From assembly GCF_900128505.1 (NCBI RefSeq), contig NZ_LT669941.1, positions 1,907,760 to 1,971,759 of the forward strand: DNA of 64,000 nt, written 5' to 3'. The position numbers and the translations under genes are program-made. The notes under the pieces were generated by a model. It did no database searches. It had not been told where the DNA came from and saw nothing but the letters and a program-made list of their open reading frames with translations. Numbering within the stretch: position 1 is the stretch's first letter; every line of letters starts with the position of its first letter. Source of the DNA: Parabacteroides timonensis (GTDB lineage Bacteria > Bacteroidota > Bacteroidia > Bacteroidales > Tannerellaceae). Below, in pieces: positions 1 through 8,836 of this stretch.

Positions 1-2409
1 CGGCTTTGCTTTGGGCAAACGGGATAAGTCGGAATAATCTTTCGGAAGCGTGGTCAGCCAATAGATATTCGGGGCGTCCGGTAATGCGACGGCTACGTTG
101 GAAGGCCGGGCAGGATCAGCCGGCTGCATAGACAGGCGAAGGAAGTAGACTCCTTGTATCTCTTCCGGAACGGGAACATCAAACAAGGGCGCTACCGTAT
201 TGGCTTTGGCTTCCGACTTTATTTCTTTTTCCCAACGGATATTACCGCTGGTGTCGTAGATACGGGCATTTACGATCAGATCCGGGTAATCAGACAGGGA
301 TGTATTCAACAGTTCTACCTGCCGGGTGACAGGATTGTAAAACGGATGCAGGGGTTCGCATCCTTTACGTGTACCGTACAGGGAAGCATTTACATCGAGG
401 AACCAATCGTACATCTGTCCGCGCAGGGAAGTCCACGGGTTCTGGGTTTTCCAGATCAGTATGCCGGTATACCAGTCCCAAAGATGCGAACCCCAGCCCT
501 CCATAAAGCTACGGTATTGATCGTAATTCACGACCTGAGCATATTTACAATAAGTTTCGATATCCTTTACCTCGCCATAACGTTCCAAATGATCCTGATA
601 TCCCAGATCCCGATGATAACGCCAGGTGGCATTACGGGTAAAACCTTTTCTAGGAAATTCTGCCAGGTCTTTCTCCGTCATCATTTCCCGCATACTTTCC
701 ACCTCCGGCGAACCGACGGAGCCTGCCTCCGGATTAAACGGATGCGAACGGAAAGTAAAGAACCATTCCGGCTCCTGAATACCGTAAGGACCGTCGCCGT
801 TATCGCCCAGCAGGTTGCGGGTAAAGAGGGAGTCGGTCGAATAGCTGACGAACAGGCGTTCGGGATCAAGCTCCGGGAAGACTTTTTCTTTCAGTTGCTT
901 GTCGATGTTTTTAGCCAACGGCCATTCGTTAGCTCCACACCAAAGACAAAGGCTCGGATGGTTACGTATCATTTTGACCTGGTCTTTTACCGAGGCGATA
1001 AAAAGATCATGATTGTCGGGATATTCCCAACGACGTTCGCGGGAGTCCATTTTCATCGGGTCTTCCCAGGCACCGTTACAATCGCCACTGCCCCATAAAT
1101 CCTGGAAGACCAGTATTCCGTATTCATCACAGGCATTATAAAACTCCGGACGTTCGAGCAGGGCACCTCCCCATACGCGGATCATACGCAAATTCATTTC
1201 GGCATGGAAACGGACTTCATCGCGGTAACGTTCAGGGGAAAGGCGCAGTAACCAGTCGGAAGAGATATAATTACCTCCGGTTACATAAATCTTCTGGCCG
1301 TTCACGTAGAAGCGACGGCCTCCGTTGTCCGGACATTTATCTGTTGTGATCTCACGGATTCCGTATTTGAGTTGCTGGCTGTCGCTGACCCGGTTATCTG
1401 CTTCAAAGTAAATATGCATATCGTATAGAGGTTGTTCCCCTACTCCGTTGGGCCACCACAACTGCGGATTTTTTATTTTCATCGGGTCGAAATGAACTTC
1501 CCTTTTTTCGTATGGAGACAAGGTGAGACGCTGCGTTAAACGGATACCGTTTGTTTCGCAGACTAACAGACCTTTACGGGGTGCATCGGTAACATTCTCC
1601 ACCTCAACAGAGGTCTTTACCAAAGCATCCTCCTGCGTTTTCTTTTCCGGAGAGCGGACACCCGGTACTTTCGTTACGATATATGGCGACTGGACGGTAA
1701 CAGCACCGGTAGTAGTAACCGACACCTCATCCCAAATACCGGTATTACGATCCCTGATGGGTTGAACCCAGTCCCAGCCGGGCGTATATTGCATGGTATT
1801 ATTACGGGCGATCTGTCCGTCACCGCCTTGTCCGCCATTCGGATCGCCGGGGTATGTCGGAGGATATACGAGGACAGCCAACACATTCCTTCCTTTCTTC
1901 TGAAGATGTTCCGTTATATTAAACGATTTCCGCAGGAACATTCCTTCATGGGTGGTATTATTAAGCCGTTTGCCATTTAGGAACAGTTCTGCCTTATAGT
2001 TTATTCCCCGGAAGTTCAGCCAGACAATCCGACCGTCCGGTACTGTCGGCGTTTCAAACTGACAAACGAACCAGAAAGTATAAAAATCATTACCAGCGTC
2101 ATAAATATCGGGGATCAGGTTATTGTTCATTCCGAACTCCGGTGCAGGGTACAGGCCGTTTTCCAGTAAAGTGGTCAGTACTGTTCCTGGGACACGGGCT
2201 GGTATCCAGCCTGTTGTTTCCAGAGGTGTAGAGCTTAAAAGGTTTCCGTCTGTCTTTATCTCACTGGCTCTCCGTGCCATCCAGCCGGAATTAAGCAAAG
2301 TCTTTTCTCCGGGTTCAGGGATTGTTATTGTATTTTCCTGTGCAAAGGCAGAGAATACTCCGCTTATCATTAACAGCAAAACAACAAAAGAAAAAGATGT
2401 ATGTTTCAT
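1..2409 (-). CDS. Secreted glycoside hydrolase family 2 enzyme, exo-beta-glucosaminidase/mannosidase-like (3' end outside window)
   Basis: The minus strand is open from an ATG at 2409 to the window edge, giving 803 codons without the C-terminus. The product starts with a signal peptide ending near FAQ. An N-terminal galactose-binding-like domain (around residues 40-200) is followed by the GH2 immunoglobulin-like and TIM-barrel domains. Glu495 in CGANEW is the expected acid/base. Glu561 in FNPEAGS is the expected nucleophile, and both the 66-residue spacing and the FNxEAxxG context resemble CsxA-type exo-beta-D-glucosaminidases. It therefore probably removes terminal hexosamine or a related beta-linked sugar outside the cytoplasm or in the periplasm. 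The substrate is inferred; beta-mannosidase is the main alternative. The clpB terminator separates it from the upstream gene. Confidence 0.82.
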   Translation of the reverse strand, partial: MKHTSFSFVVLLLMISGVFSAFAQENTITIPEPGEKTLLNSGWMARRASEIKTDGNLLSSTPLETTGWIPARVPGTVLTTLLENGLYPAPEFGMNNNLIPDIYDAGNDFYTFWFVCQFETPTVPDGRIVWLNFRGINYKAELFLNGKRLNNTTHEGMFLRKSFNITEHLQKKGRNVLAVLVYPPTYPGDPNGGQGGDGQIARNNTMQYTPGWDWVQPIRDRNTGIWDEVSVTTTGAVTVQSPYIVTKVPGVRSPEKKTQEDALVKTSVEVENVTDAPRKGLLVCETNGIRLTQRLTLSPYEKREVHFDPMKIKNPQLWWPNGVGEQPLYDMHIYFEADNRVSDSQQLKYGIREITTDKCPDNGGRRFYVNGQKIYVTGGNYISSDWLLRLSPERYRDEVRFHAEMNLRMIRVWGGALLERPEFYNACDEYGILVFQDLWGSGDCNGAWEDPMKMDSRERRWEYPDNHDLFIASVKDQVKMIRNHPSLCLWCGANEWPLAKNIDKQLKEKVFPELDPERLFVSYSTDSLFTRNLLGDNGDGPYGIQEPEWFFTFRSHPFNPEAGSVGSPEVESMREMMTEKDLAEFPRKGFTRNATWRYHRDLGYQDHLERYGEVKDIETYCKYAQVVNYDQYRSFMEGWGSHLWDWYTGILIWKTQNPWTSLRGQMYDWFLDVNASLYGTRKGCEPLHPFYNPVTRQVELLNTSLSDYPDLIVNARIYDTSGNIRWEKEIKSEAKANTVAPLFDVPVPEEIQGVYFLRLSMQPADPARPSNVAVALPDAPNIYWLTTLPKDYSDLSRLPKAKP

Positions 2410-2442
2410 AACGTATTCTATTTAATAGGCGTAATATACAAT

Positions 2443-2483
2443 AAAAAGATAAAAGGCCTCTCCCGATAATAGGAGAAGCCTTT
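2443..2483 (-). terminator. Intrinsic terminator of clpB
   Basis: The arms AAAGGC (2452-2457) and GCCTTT (2478-2483), extended by a second helix TCTCC/GGAGA, form a hairpin. Read on the minus strand it is followed by a T-rich tail (2443-2451). It lies 50 bases beyond the clpB stop codon. Confidence 0.8.
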
Positions 2484-2532
2484 CTCTTTAAATATTATTA
2501 ATGTTGCTAGGATAGATTCGGACTATTTAGAA

Positions 2533-5121
2533 TCAATTCTTAAATACCAGTCCATCCCCTTCCCGATCGATAATGATCGGACGGTTCTTATCGATCTTCA
2601 TACCCAGTATCTCCTTCGACAGTTCGTTAAGGACATATTTCTGAATAGCACGTTTCACCGGACGGGCACCGAACTGGGAATCGTAACCTGCATCCGAGAT
2701 AAAATCGACGGCAGCATCTGTAAAATTCAAGGCAACACCGTTGTTTGCCAGCATCTTCTTCACGCTGTTCAACTGCAAGGTAACGATCTTACGGATCTCT
2801 TCCTCATTCAGCGGGGTGAACATGATGATCTCGTCGATACGGTTCAGGAATTCCGGACGAATGGATTTCTTCAGTAATTCCAGTACCTGTATACGGGTTT
2901 CATCGATTACTTGCTCACGGTTATCGGGAGTGATCTTCTCGAAGCTTTCACGAATCAGGGATGAACCCATATTGCTGGTCATGATGATGATCGAGTTCTT
3001 GAAGTTCACGACGCGTCCCTTGTTGTCCGTCAGACGACCATCGTCCAATACCTGCAACAGGATATTGAATACGTCCGGATGTGCCTTTTCGATCTCGTCG
3101 AACAGGACGACAGAATAAGGTTTACGGCGAATTGCTTCCGTCAACTGTCCACCTTCATCGTAACCGACATATCCCGGAGGTGCACCGATCAGACGAGTCG
3201 CACTGAATTTCTCTTGATACTCACTCATATCAATACGGGTCATGCTGTTCTCATCGTCAAACAGATATTCAGCCAACGCTTTGGCAAGCTCTGTCTTACC
3301 CACACCGGTCGTACCGAGGAAAATGAACGAACCGATCGGACGTTTCGGATCTTGCAATCCGGCACGGCTACGACGCACGGCATCCGCAATAGCTGTAATA
3401 GCCTCTTCCTGACCGATCACACGGGTGTGCAATTCGTCTTCCAGGCGGAGTAGTTTGTCGCGTTCGCTCTGCATCATCTTGTTGACGGGAATACCAGTCC
3501 AACGGGATACCACATCGGCAATGTCTTCGCTGTCGACTTCCTCTTTGATCATGGCGGCAGCACCCTGCATGGTGTGCAGCTTAGCCTGTATTTCCTTGAT
3601 CTCTTCTTCTTTCGCCTGCAGTTTGCCGTAACGGATCTCGGCAACCTTACCGTAATCGCCTTCACGTTCTGCCTTATCGGCTTCAAACTTCAGGTTCTCG
3701 ATGTCGATCTTATTTTGCTGGATCTTGTTGATCTGTTCCTTTTCGCTTTCCCACTGGGCTTTCTGTTTCTTTTCTTCTTCCTTGAGGTTGGCGATTTCCT
3801 TGTTCAACTGTTCCAGTTTCGTCTTATCGTTTTCACGTTTGATGGCTTCGCGTTCGATCTCCAGCTGTTTGATACGGCGGGAAACTTCATCCAATGATTC
3901 GGGCACCGAATCCACCTGCAAACGCAGACGGGCAGCAGCCTCATCCATCAGGTCGATCGCCTTATCCGGCAGGAAACGGTCGGTAATATACCGTGTCGAA
4001 AGCTGGACGGCAGCGATAATGGCATCGTCTTTGATACGTACCTTATGATGGTTTTCGTACTTCTCTTTCAGACCACGCAGGATCGAAATAGTATCCAGTT
4101 CATCCGGTTCTTCGACCATCACAACCTGGAAACGACGTTCCAACGCCTTATCTTTTTCAAAATATTTCTGATATTCATCCAGTGTCGTCGCACCGATAGA
4201 ACGCAATTCACCACGTGCCAACGCCGGTTTCAGGATATTGGCGGCATCCATAGCCCCGTCGCTCTTACCGGCTCCTACCAATGTATGGATCTCATCGATG
4301 AAAAGGATGATCTCGCCTTCCGACTTGGTCACCTCGTTGACTACGGATTTCAACCGTTCCTCAAATTCTCCTTTATATTTGGCACCGGCAATCAATGCCC
4401 CCATATCCAAAGAGTAAATCTGTTTTGATTTCAGATTCTCCGGAACGTCGCCACGAACAATACGGTGTGCCAAGCCTTCGGCGATAGCTGTTTTACCGAC
4501 ACCCGGTTCACCGATCAGGATCGGGTTGTTCTTTGTACGACGGCTCAGGATCTGAAGTACACGACGGATCTCGTCATCACGGCCGATCACCGGGTCGAGC
4601 TTGCCGCTACGGGCACGTTCGTTCAGGTTGATGGCGTATTTATTCAGAGAGTCGTATGTATCTTCTGCCGACTGGCTCGTTACTTTATTTCCCTTACGCA
4701 ATTCCTCGATCGCTTTCTCCAGTTCTTTTTCCGTAACACCGGCATCTTTCAATATCTGCGAAGCCGTACTTTTTACGGTAAACAAAGCAAGAATGATATG
4801 TTCCAGAGAAACATACTGGTCACCCATCTTACCGGAATAATCGATTGCTTTCTGTAAAACGGCATTCGATTCGCTCGACAGGTAAGGTTCGCCACCGGAT
4901 ACTTTCGGATAGGATTCTATCTGACGATCCAGCACCATGTTCAGATTCTGGATATTCACACCCAGTTTCTGGAAGAGGAAGTTCGTGATGCTTTCGCCCG
5001 TCATAATGACAGCCTTAAGCAAATGAACAGGTTCGATCACCTGTTGGTTATTCTTCTGAACCAACTGCACCGCCTGCTGAACAGCCTCTTGTGATTTAAT
5101 TGTAAAATTGTTTAAATTCAT
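2533..5121 (-). CDS. clpB: ATP-dependent disaggregase ClpB
   Basis: This is the cytoplasmic Hsp100 AAA+ disaggregase that pulls polypeptides from aggregates together with DnaK. The 862-residue length is normal for the family. An N-terminal Clp_N double repeat lies at about residues 3-145. The first nucleotide-binding domain has Walker A GEPGVGKT and the Walker B/sensor region LFIDEIHTLVGAG. A long charged coiled-coil middle domain spans about residues 410-530, which separates ClpB from ClpA and ClpC. The second AAA+ domain has GTTGVGKTE and VVLFDEIEKAHPDV, and a C-terminal D2-small domain follows. No key residue is missing. It appears monocistronic, with a strong terminator downstream and a divergent sigma-factor gene upstream. 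I could not assign a heat-shock operator in the upstream region. Confidence 0.98.
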   Translation of the reverse strand: MNLNNFTIKSQEAVQQAVQLVQKNNQQVIEPVHLLKAVIMTGESITNFLFQKLGVNIQNLNMVLDRQIESYPKVSGGEPYLSSESNAVLQKAIDYSGKMGDQYVSLEHIILALFTVKSTASQILKDAGVTEKELEKAIEELRKGNKVTSQSAEDTYDSLNKYAINLNERARSGKLDPVIGRDDEIRRVLQILSRRTKNNPILIGEPGVGKTAIAEGLAHRIVRGDVPENLKSKQIYSLDMGALIAGAKYKGEFEERLKSVVNEVTKSEGEIILFIDEIHTLVGAGKSDGAMDAANILKPALARGELRSIGATTLDEYQKYFEKDKALERRFQVVMVEEPDELDTISILRGLKEKYENHHKVRIKDDAIIAAVQLSTRYITDRFLPDKAIDLMDEAAARLRLQVDSVPESLDEVSRRIKQLEIEREAIKRENDKTKLEQLNKEIANLKEEEKKQKAQWESEKEQINKIQQNKIDIENLKFEADKAEREGDYGKVAEIRYGKLQAKEEEIKEIQAKLHTMQGAAAMIKEEVDSEDIADVVSRWTGIPVNKMMQSERDKLLRLEDELHTRVIGQEEAITAIADAVRRSRAGLQDPKRPIGSFIFLGTTGVGKTELAKALAEYLFDDENSMTRIDMSEYQEKFSATRLIGAPPGYVGYDEGGQLTEAIRRKPYSVVLFDEIEKAHPDVFNILLQVLDDGRLTDNKGRVVNFKNSIIIMTSNMGSSLIRESFEKITPDNREQVIDETRIQVLELLKKSIRPEFLNRIDEIIMFTPLNEEEIRKIVTLQLNSVKKMLANNGVALNFTDAAVDFISDAGYDSQFGARPVKRAIQKYVLNELSKEILGMKIDKNRPIIIDREGDGLVFKN

Positions 5122-5316
5122 ACCTTATATTACTTTCTTGTTATCTTCTTTATTTTAAACTTTCACTGATAACTCTACAAAATAAATACCAGATCGAAAA
5201 CAAGTCATTTTGTCAGTATTATTTAATTATAAGAGAAAGATGTTATGCCGATCAGTCGGGATTAACGACATATTTTGCACTTTCGGTAAGAAAACAACAG
5301 GGAAGCAAAAAAGGTT

Positions 5317-5324
5317 TACTTTTG
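5317..5324 (+). promoter_or_regulatory. -7 element of the ECF sigma gene
   Basis: TACTTTTG matches the Bacteroidetes TAnnTTTG element. It argues against translation starting at the TTG that overlaps it. No convincing -33 TTG is present at the usual spacing. Confidence 0.5.
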
Positions 5325-5384
5325 CAGAAGATGTGTGACTTTTTCACGCGCCGGGGTACTAATCCAATACAAACTAAAAGAGAA

Positions 5385-5891
5385 ATGAATATGATAAAAG
5401 GTGAAGCAGACTTCCTTTCTGCGCTGGAATCGAACATAAGCATACTGATCAAGATCGCCCGGGTGTATGCTTATACCACGCACGACAGGAAAGACCTGAT
5501 CAATGACATCATCCTCGAATTGTGGAAGTCGTACCCGAAGTTTAAAGGCGACTCCAAAATATCGACCTGGATCTATCGCGTCTCGCTCAACGTGGCGTTG
5601 AATGTCAAAAGAAAGCAGGACAATAACAAAGTATTGTTTTTCGATGAGTTGAAGGTAGCGGACGGCAGTGATATCCTCGAAGTCCCGACCGACAACTCCT
5701 CTGAAATCGGCCAACTCTATCAGTGCATCGAAAGTTTATCGGAACAGAACAAGGCTATTATCCTATTGTATCTGGATGATAAATCATACGAAGAGATCTC
5801 TCAAATCCTCGGTCTGTCCAGGACGAACGTCAGTACACGTTTGAACCGGATAAAAGAGCAATTAAGAAAACAAATGAACCCCAATAAATGA
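5385..5891 (+). CDS. RNA polymerase ECF-type sigma factor
   Basis: The 168-residue product has sigma region 2 (about residues 10-75, with RKDLINDIILELWKSYPKF) and region 4 (about 110-165, with a helix-turn-helix around YEEISQILGLSRTNVSTRL). No anti-sigma motif is fused to it. The open frame extends upstream to 5322, but the -7 element overlaps that region. The start was therefore placed at ATG 5385, with ATG 5391 as an alternative; both follow the purine-rich AAAAGAGAA. The next gene begins 6 bases after the stop and encodes a membrane protein, so the two are almost certainly an operon and the neighbour may restrain this sigma factor. The target regulon cannot be read from the sequence. Confidence 0.88.
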   Translation: MNMIKGEADFLSALESNISILIKIARVYAYTTHDRKDLINDIILELWKSYPKFKGDSKISTWIYRVSLNVALNVKRKQDNNKVLFFDELKVADGSDILEVPTDNSSEIGQLYQCIESLSEQNKAIILLYLDDKSYEEISQILGLSRTNVSTRLNRIKEQLRKQMNPNK

Positions 5892-5897
5892 ATCGTT

Positions 5898-6488
5898 ATG
5901 GAACTCGATAATATAAAAAACAGCTGGAAACAGGAAAACCAGCAAATTGTAGCGAATGTACATCTGAATAGAACAGCCCTGATGAAAAAGATCTCGGCAG
6001 AAACAAACCGGATGAAAAGAAAGAATCTGTTACTCTTATTGTTCAGAATCCCTTTCCCGGTAGTTATCCTTGTCATATTATTTTCACACATTCATATCCA
6101 TAACATGGTTAATTTCTATATTGGAATAGTGTTGTTTCTGGCTTTTGCCTGCTTTGCTTCATGGGGACTGATAAAATATTATCTGAATCTGAGAAAGCTG
6201 GATATAACAGATTCATATCTTGAAAATAAAAAGACTATACGGGAACTGGAGTTATATAAACTGAATGTGACGAAAAGGAATTACTATTGCAGCCCGGTGG
6301 GAATAGCCGGTATTTTCCTGATGATCAATGCGCCTCTGTTTACTACTACCGAAGGGGCTGTCATGTTGTTACTCATCATGGCTGTCATGGCCGCATCCAT
6401 ATTCATAAATCTGAAATATGTCTTACCAGCACAGTTCAAACGGTTGAATAAGGAGATGGAGGAGATTCGGAGGATGAAAGAAGAATAA
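5898..6488 (+). CDS. Four-helix membrane protein paired with ECF sigma factor (possible anti-sigma)
   Basis: This 196-residue protein has an N-terminal cytoplasmic stretch rich in Lys and Asn (MELDNIKNSWKQENQQI, about residues 1-45) and then four hydrophobic segments at about 48-66, 72-95, 130-145 and 150-172. It ends with a charged tail (KRLNKEMEEIRRMKEE). I do not recognise a named family. Its position 6 bases after a sigma factor, together with a soluble amphipathic N-terminus and membrane anchoring, is the usual arrangement of a sigma/anti-sigma pair in Bacteroidales. That function is inferred from context only, since no zinc-binding anti-sigma motif (HxxxCxxC) is visible. Confidence 0.6.
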   Translation: MELDNIKNSWKQENQQIVANVHLNRTALMKKISAETNRMKRKNLLLLLFRIPFPVVILVILFSHIHIHNMVNFYIGIVLFLAFACFASWGLIKYYLNLRKLDITDSYLENKKTIRELELYKLNVTKRNYYCSPVGIAGIFLMINAPLFTTTEGAVMLLLIMAVMAASIFINLKYVLPAQFKRLNKEMEEIRRMKEE

Positions 6489-6521
6489 AGGCGTAATCCT
6501 GCCCGGCTATTCAATATTTAC

Positions 6522-6529
6522 TATCTTTG
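6522..6529 (+). promoter_or_regulatory. -7 element of lipoprotein gene
   Basis: TATCTTTG fits TAnnTTTG. A CTG, one base from the usual TTG, lies at 6499-6501, 23 bases upstream as in other promoters of this window. Confidence 0.55.
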
Positions 6530-6556
6530 TCAATCACCAATATGCAAGTTTTAGGT

Positions 6557-7423
6557 ATGACGAGAAAGAATGTATTCGGTTTGCTCTTTGCTATTTTCTG
6601 TGTGTCAGGAAATATCTCATGTAATAAATATCTCCTGAGCGAAAAAGACAAAGAAGAAGAAAAGGAAAATATTTTCATCGAGTCATTTGAAGGTGTTTCA
6701 AATATCGACCTGTCCAATCGGAACAATTGGATACTGACAATGAATTACTACTACATATATGATTATACGATAAACGGTAATAGAATCAAATCCTTTCCTA
6801 AAGACGAACCTTGCTACATTCCCGGTTCATTTATAACGGAAGACAACAGCGGAAGTCCCTGGGTCGGTCTGGGCTCAGGTCCGCTTATACTTTTTGCGTC
6901 ACCCGGCTATTATTCCGAATTCATATCCGGAAGTACGGATAATGCACCACCCACATTCTTCGACCAGACAACCGAAGAAAAGTTATTGGCCGCCGATTGC
7001 CTGTCTTGCCAATATACAGGAAAAGCATCAACCGTTCTTTCCGACATGTTAATCCATTACAATGCTCTTCTGGATTTCGAATTGAAAAATGTTCCCGAAT
7101 CGGCTAGCGTCTTGGTAGAGAACCAGGTACTTATCCATCCCTTTAGGGATAAAGCGAACCTACAACATTATAAAGCAATCGTATTTGCTTATTGGGGAGA
7201 AGATAACTCACAAGTTCATATAGCGATAGACGATAGGACTTACGTCGTCAAATTAATCCCTACCATAAACCTGTCCGATGATGATAACGGGATGTACCTG
7301 GGCGCACTCCGCCACGTAAAAAACGACACATACTACAAGTTCTCCTTATCTTACGACAAAGAAAAAGATACATTTTCCATCGAAGAAGTAGAAAACAAAG
7401 TATGGAGTCAGATGCCTGATTAA
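6557..7423 (+). CDS. Hypothetical secreted lipoprotein
   Basis: The predicted product is 288 residues from ATG 6557; ATG 6542 is also possible. A hydrophobic signal (VFGLLFAIFCVSG) ends at a cysteine in NISC, which is an imperfect lipobox because Asn occupies -3. The mature part is rich in Tyr, Asp and aromatic residues and looks like a mostly beta, ligand-binding-type domain. I do not recognise a family. The -7 element at 6522 starts transcription separately from the sigma/membrane pair 40 bases upstream. The start was chosen downstream of that element so that the leader has reasonable length. Nothing in the sequence indicates a substrate. Confidence 0.6.
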   Translation: MTRKNVFGLLFAIFCVSGNISCNKYLLSEKDKEEEKENIFIESFEGVSNIDLSNRNNWILTMNYYYIYDYTINGNRIKSFPKDEPCYIPGSFITEDNSGSPWVGLGSGPLILFASPGYYSEFISGSTDNAPPTFFDQTTEEKLLAADCLSCQYTGKASTVLSDMLIHYNALLDFELKNVPESASVLVENQVLIHPFRDKANLQHYKAIVFAYWGEDNSQVHIAIDDRTYVVKLIPTINLSDDDNGMYLGALRHVKNDTYYKFSLSYDKEKDTFSIEEVENKVWSQMPD

Positions 7424-7499
7424 CAGGTATACCCTCTCGAAGATGAGCATAACAATCTAATAATTTAGACATCAGATTTCATAAATTAGAGTTTAATAT

Positions 7500-7556
7500 C
7501 ATCGTTTCACTTATTCGTATCCAAAGAACAGGTATTGATTTAATTCTTCATACCAT
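7500..7556 (-). pseudogene. Remnant of the 5' end of a small gene (left copy)
   Basis: Read on the minus strand from ATG 7556, the codons give M-V-stop-R-I-K-S-I-P-V-L before similarity ends. This matches the start of the better preserved copy at 8836 (MARQIKRTPVL) at both DNA and protein level. It is in the same orientation on the other side of the AT-rich nuclease gene. Confidence 0.5.
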
Positions 7557-7575
7557 AATATTTAATTAAACTATT
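7527..7575. repeat. Left imperfect direct repeat flanking the nuclease gene
   Basis: The segment around ACAGGTATTGATTTAATT and CCATAATATTTA (7530-7565) is about three-quarters identical by eye to 8807-8850. The two copies are in direct orientation, about 1.28 kb apart. Confidence 0.55.
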
Positions 7576-7596
7576 AAATATATCAGAGATAATTCA

Positions 7597-7604
7597 TATT
7601 TTTG
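7597..7604 (+). promoter_or_regulatory. -7 element of the nuclease-fusion gene
   Basis: TATTTTTG matches TAnnTTTG, 42 bases before the ATG at 7646. There is no recognisable -33 element. Confidence 0.45.
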
Positions 7605-7645
7605 TAAAAAACAGTATTTTTATAGTATCAATTATAAGTTATATT

Positions 7646-8677
7646 ATGAATACATCTACTATTTCAATATCAAATCACGAACCTCTTGTATTTAAAGAAA
7701 TCAAGTTAGACATTAATAAAGACAAATTGTATAATTTCCGTTCACTCAATCAAACCAAACATAGATATGGAGATTGTGATTTTTGTTATTTTTCCATATC
7801 TAAAAATCAAAATATCAATAATTCAGCAGGATTATATTATTTTGTTGTGAATAACGAAATCATTCACGTTGGCAAAGTAGATACGGATATAGCAAACGTC
7901 ATAAATAATGGTTTTGGAAAAATAACAGAAAGCAAATGTCTCATTCATGGAACATCTACCTTTTGTCATATTAATTCAATAATAGCTTCAGAAACTGCTA
8001 AAAGTATTCAACTATTCGTATGTATTCTGGATCCGAAAGATAATTTAACATCTATAAAAAAAGAATTGCAGAATATTTTATTACACAAAAAGTTACAACA
8101 TAATAGAAATAATATACCACTAATTATTCATGACTTTTTCAAAAATATTATCCAACAAAGAGATATAGAAATTTATAACGAATTTAGTCTAGAACATGAA
8201 CTAGGTATTTATCTAAGAGAATGTTTACCTGATTTCAAAGTACAATTTGAACGAAATATTTCGTTCTTTACAAATACAAAATTCAATTCTATAAAAAAAG
8301 AAATTGACATCTCTATTTATAATAAGAATGGTGAGAAATACGCTATCGAGTTAAAATGTCCCTTAAATGGCCAATATCCCGAACAAATGTATTCCTTCGT
8401 AAAGGATATTAAATTCATGGAACAAATTAAAGAAAACCTAGGTTTTAATCACACATATTGTGTTGTTCTAGTATCTCATAAAACATTTTATACAACAGCA
8501 ATTAAATCTGAAGGCATTTACAAGTATTTCCGAGATGAAAATAAAATTTATGAAACTATATTCAAACCTACAGGTGAGACAAAAGAACAAGAATGTATAA
8601 CTATTAAAGGAATATATAATTTTACTTGGGAAAAATATGATAACAGCGATAGACGGTATTATATTATAGAAATATAG
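7646..8677 (+). CDS. GIY-YIG-like / PD-(D/E)XK nuclease fusion protein, AT-rich and probably acquired
   Basis: The 343-residue product has two nuclease-like parts. Residues about 60-126 follow the GIY-YIG layout: GLY at 62-64, HVG at 74-76, then NNGFGKI and CHIN. However, the position where the catalytic arginine is expected (DIANVINNGF) has no Arg, so this half may be inactive and used for binding. Residues about 183-280 carry a PD-(D/E)XK pattern: Glu183 or Glu185 in a helix, Asp221 in KKEIDIS, and Glu235-x-Lys237 in AIELKCP. This half looks catalytically intact. The gene is far richer in A and T than its neighbours, has its own -7 element, and is flanked by two remnants of another small gene, all signs of transfer. 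No methyltransferase is adjacent. Roles in restriction or phage defence are possible but unproven. Confidence 0.6.
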   Translation: MNTSTISISNHEPLVFKEIKLDINKDKLYNFRSLNQTKHRYGDCDFCYFSISKNQNINNSAGLYYFVVNNEIIHVGKVDTDIANVINNGFGKITESKCLIHGTSTFCHINSIIASETAKSIQLFVCILDPKDNLTSIKKELQNILLHKKLQHNRNNIPLIIHDFFKNIIQQRDIEIYNEFSLEHELGIYLRECLPDFKVQFERNISFFTNTKFNSIKKEIDISIYNKNGEKYAIELKCPLNGQYPEQMYSFVKDIKFMEQIKENLGFNHTYCVVLVSHKTFYTTAIKSEGIYKYFRDENKIYETIFKPTGETKEQECITIKGIYNFTWEKYDNSDRRYYIIEI

Positions 8678-8689
8678 TTTAGAAAAACA

Positions 8690-8836
8690 GAATGTATATT
8701 CTTTGATCACATTAGAGTCAGACATTTCACTAACTCTTTCTTTTTCATGAAGACAAATTCTTCAAAAGAAATTCTGTATAAAGTTCACAGCATCTTCGTC
8801 CTTTAGGACAGGTGTTCGTTTAATTTGTCGTGCCAT
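8690..8836 (-). pseudogene. Decayed small gene, antitoxin-like N-terminus (right copy)
   Basis: From ATG 8836 the minus strand reads MARQIKRTPVLKDEDAV and continues to a TGA at codon 25. The same frame then runs on with RICLHEKERVSEMSDS. The N-terminus resembles the small MARxIKxTPVLxGxDA proteins of Bacteroidales that are often encoded next to toxin-like genes; that family link is from memory and uncertain. The in-frame stop and lack of a proper end near 8690 suggest a broken gene. The left flank carries the start of a second copy. Confidence 0.5.

Noticed and set aside
154..1098. 314-residue plus-strand protein at the left edge
   Set aside because: It is the antisense shadow of the GH2 gene, whose minus-strand frame holds signal peptide and catalytic motifs.
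5152..5280. Heat-shock operator (CIRCE) or sigma-32-type promoter for clpB
   Set aside because: No TTAGCACTC inverted repeat or matching promoter was found.
5322..5384. N-terminal extension of the ECF sigma factor from a TTG start
   Set aside because: It overlaps the -7 promoter element and the added residues have no sigma similarity.
7646..8677. Restriction-modification system
   Set aside because: No methyltransferase or specificity gene is adjacent, so only an orphan nuclease-like gene can be claimed.
8468..8725. Separate 85-residue gene on the minus strand over the end of the nuclease gene
   Set aside because: Its first codons are the tail of the decayed small gene at 8836, and the rest is antisense to a real coding region.
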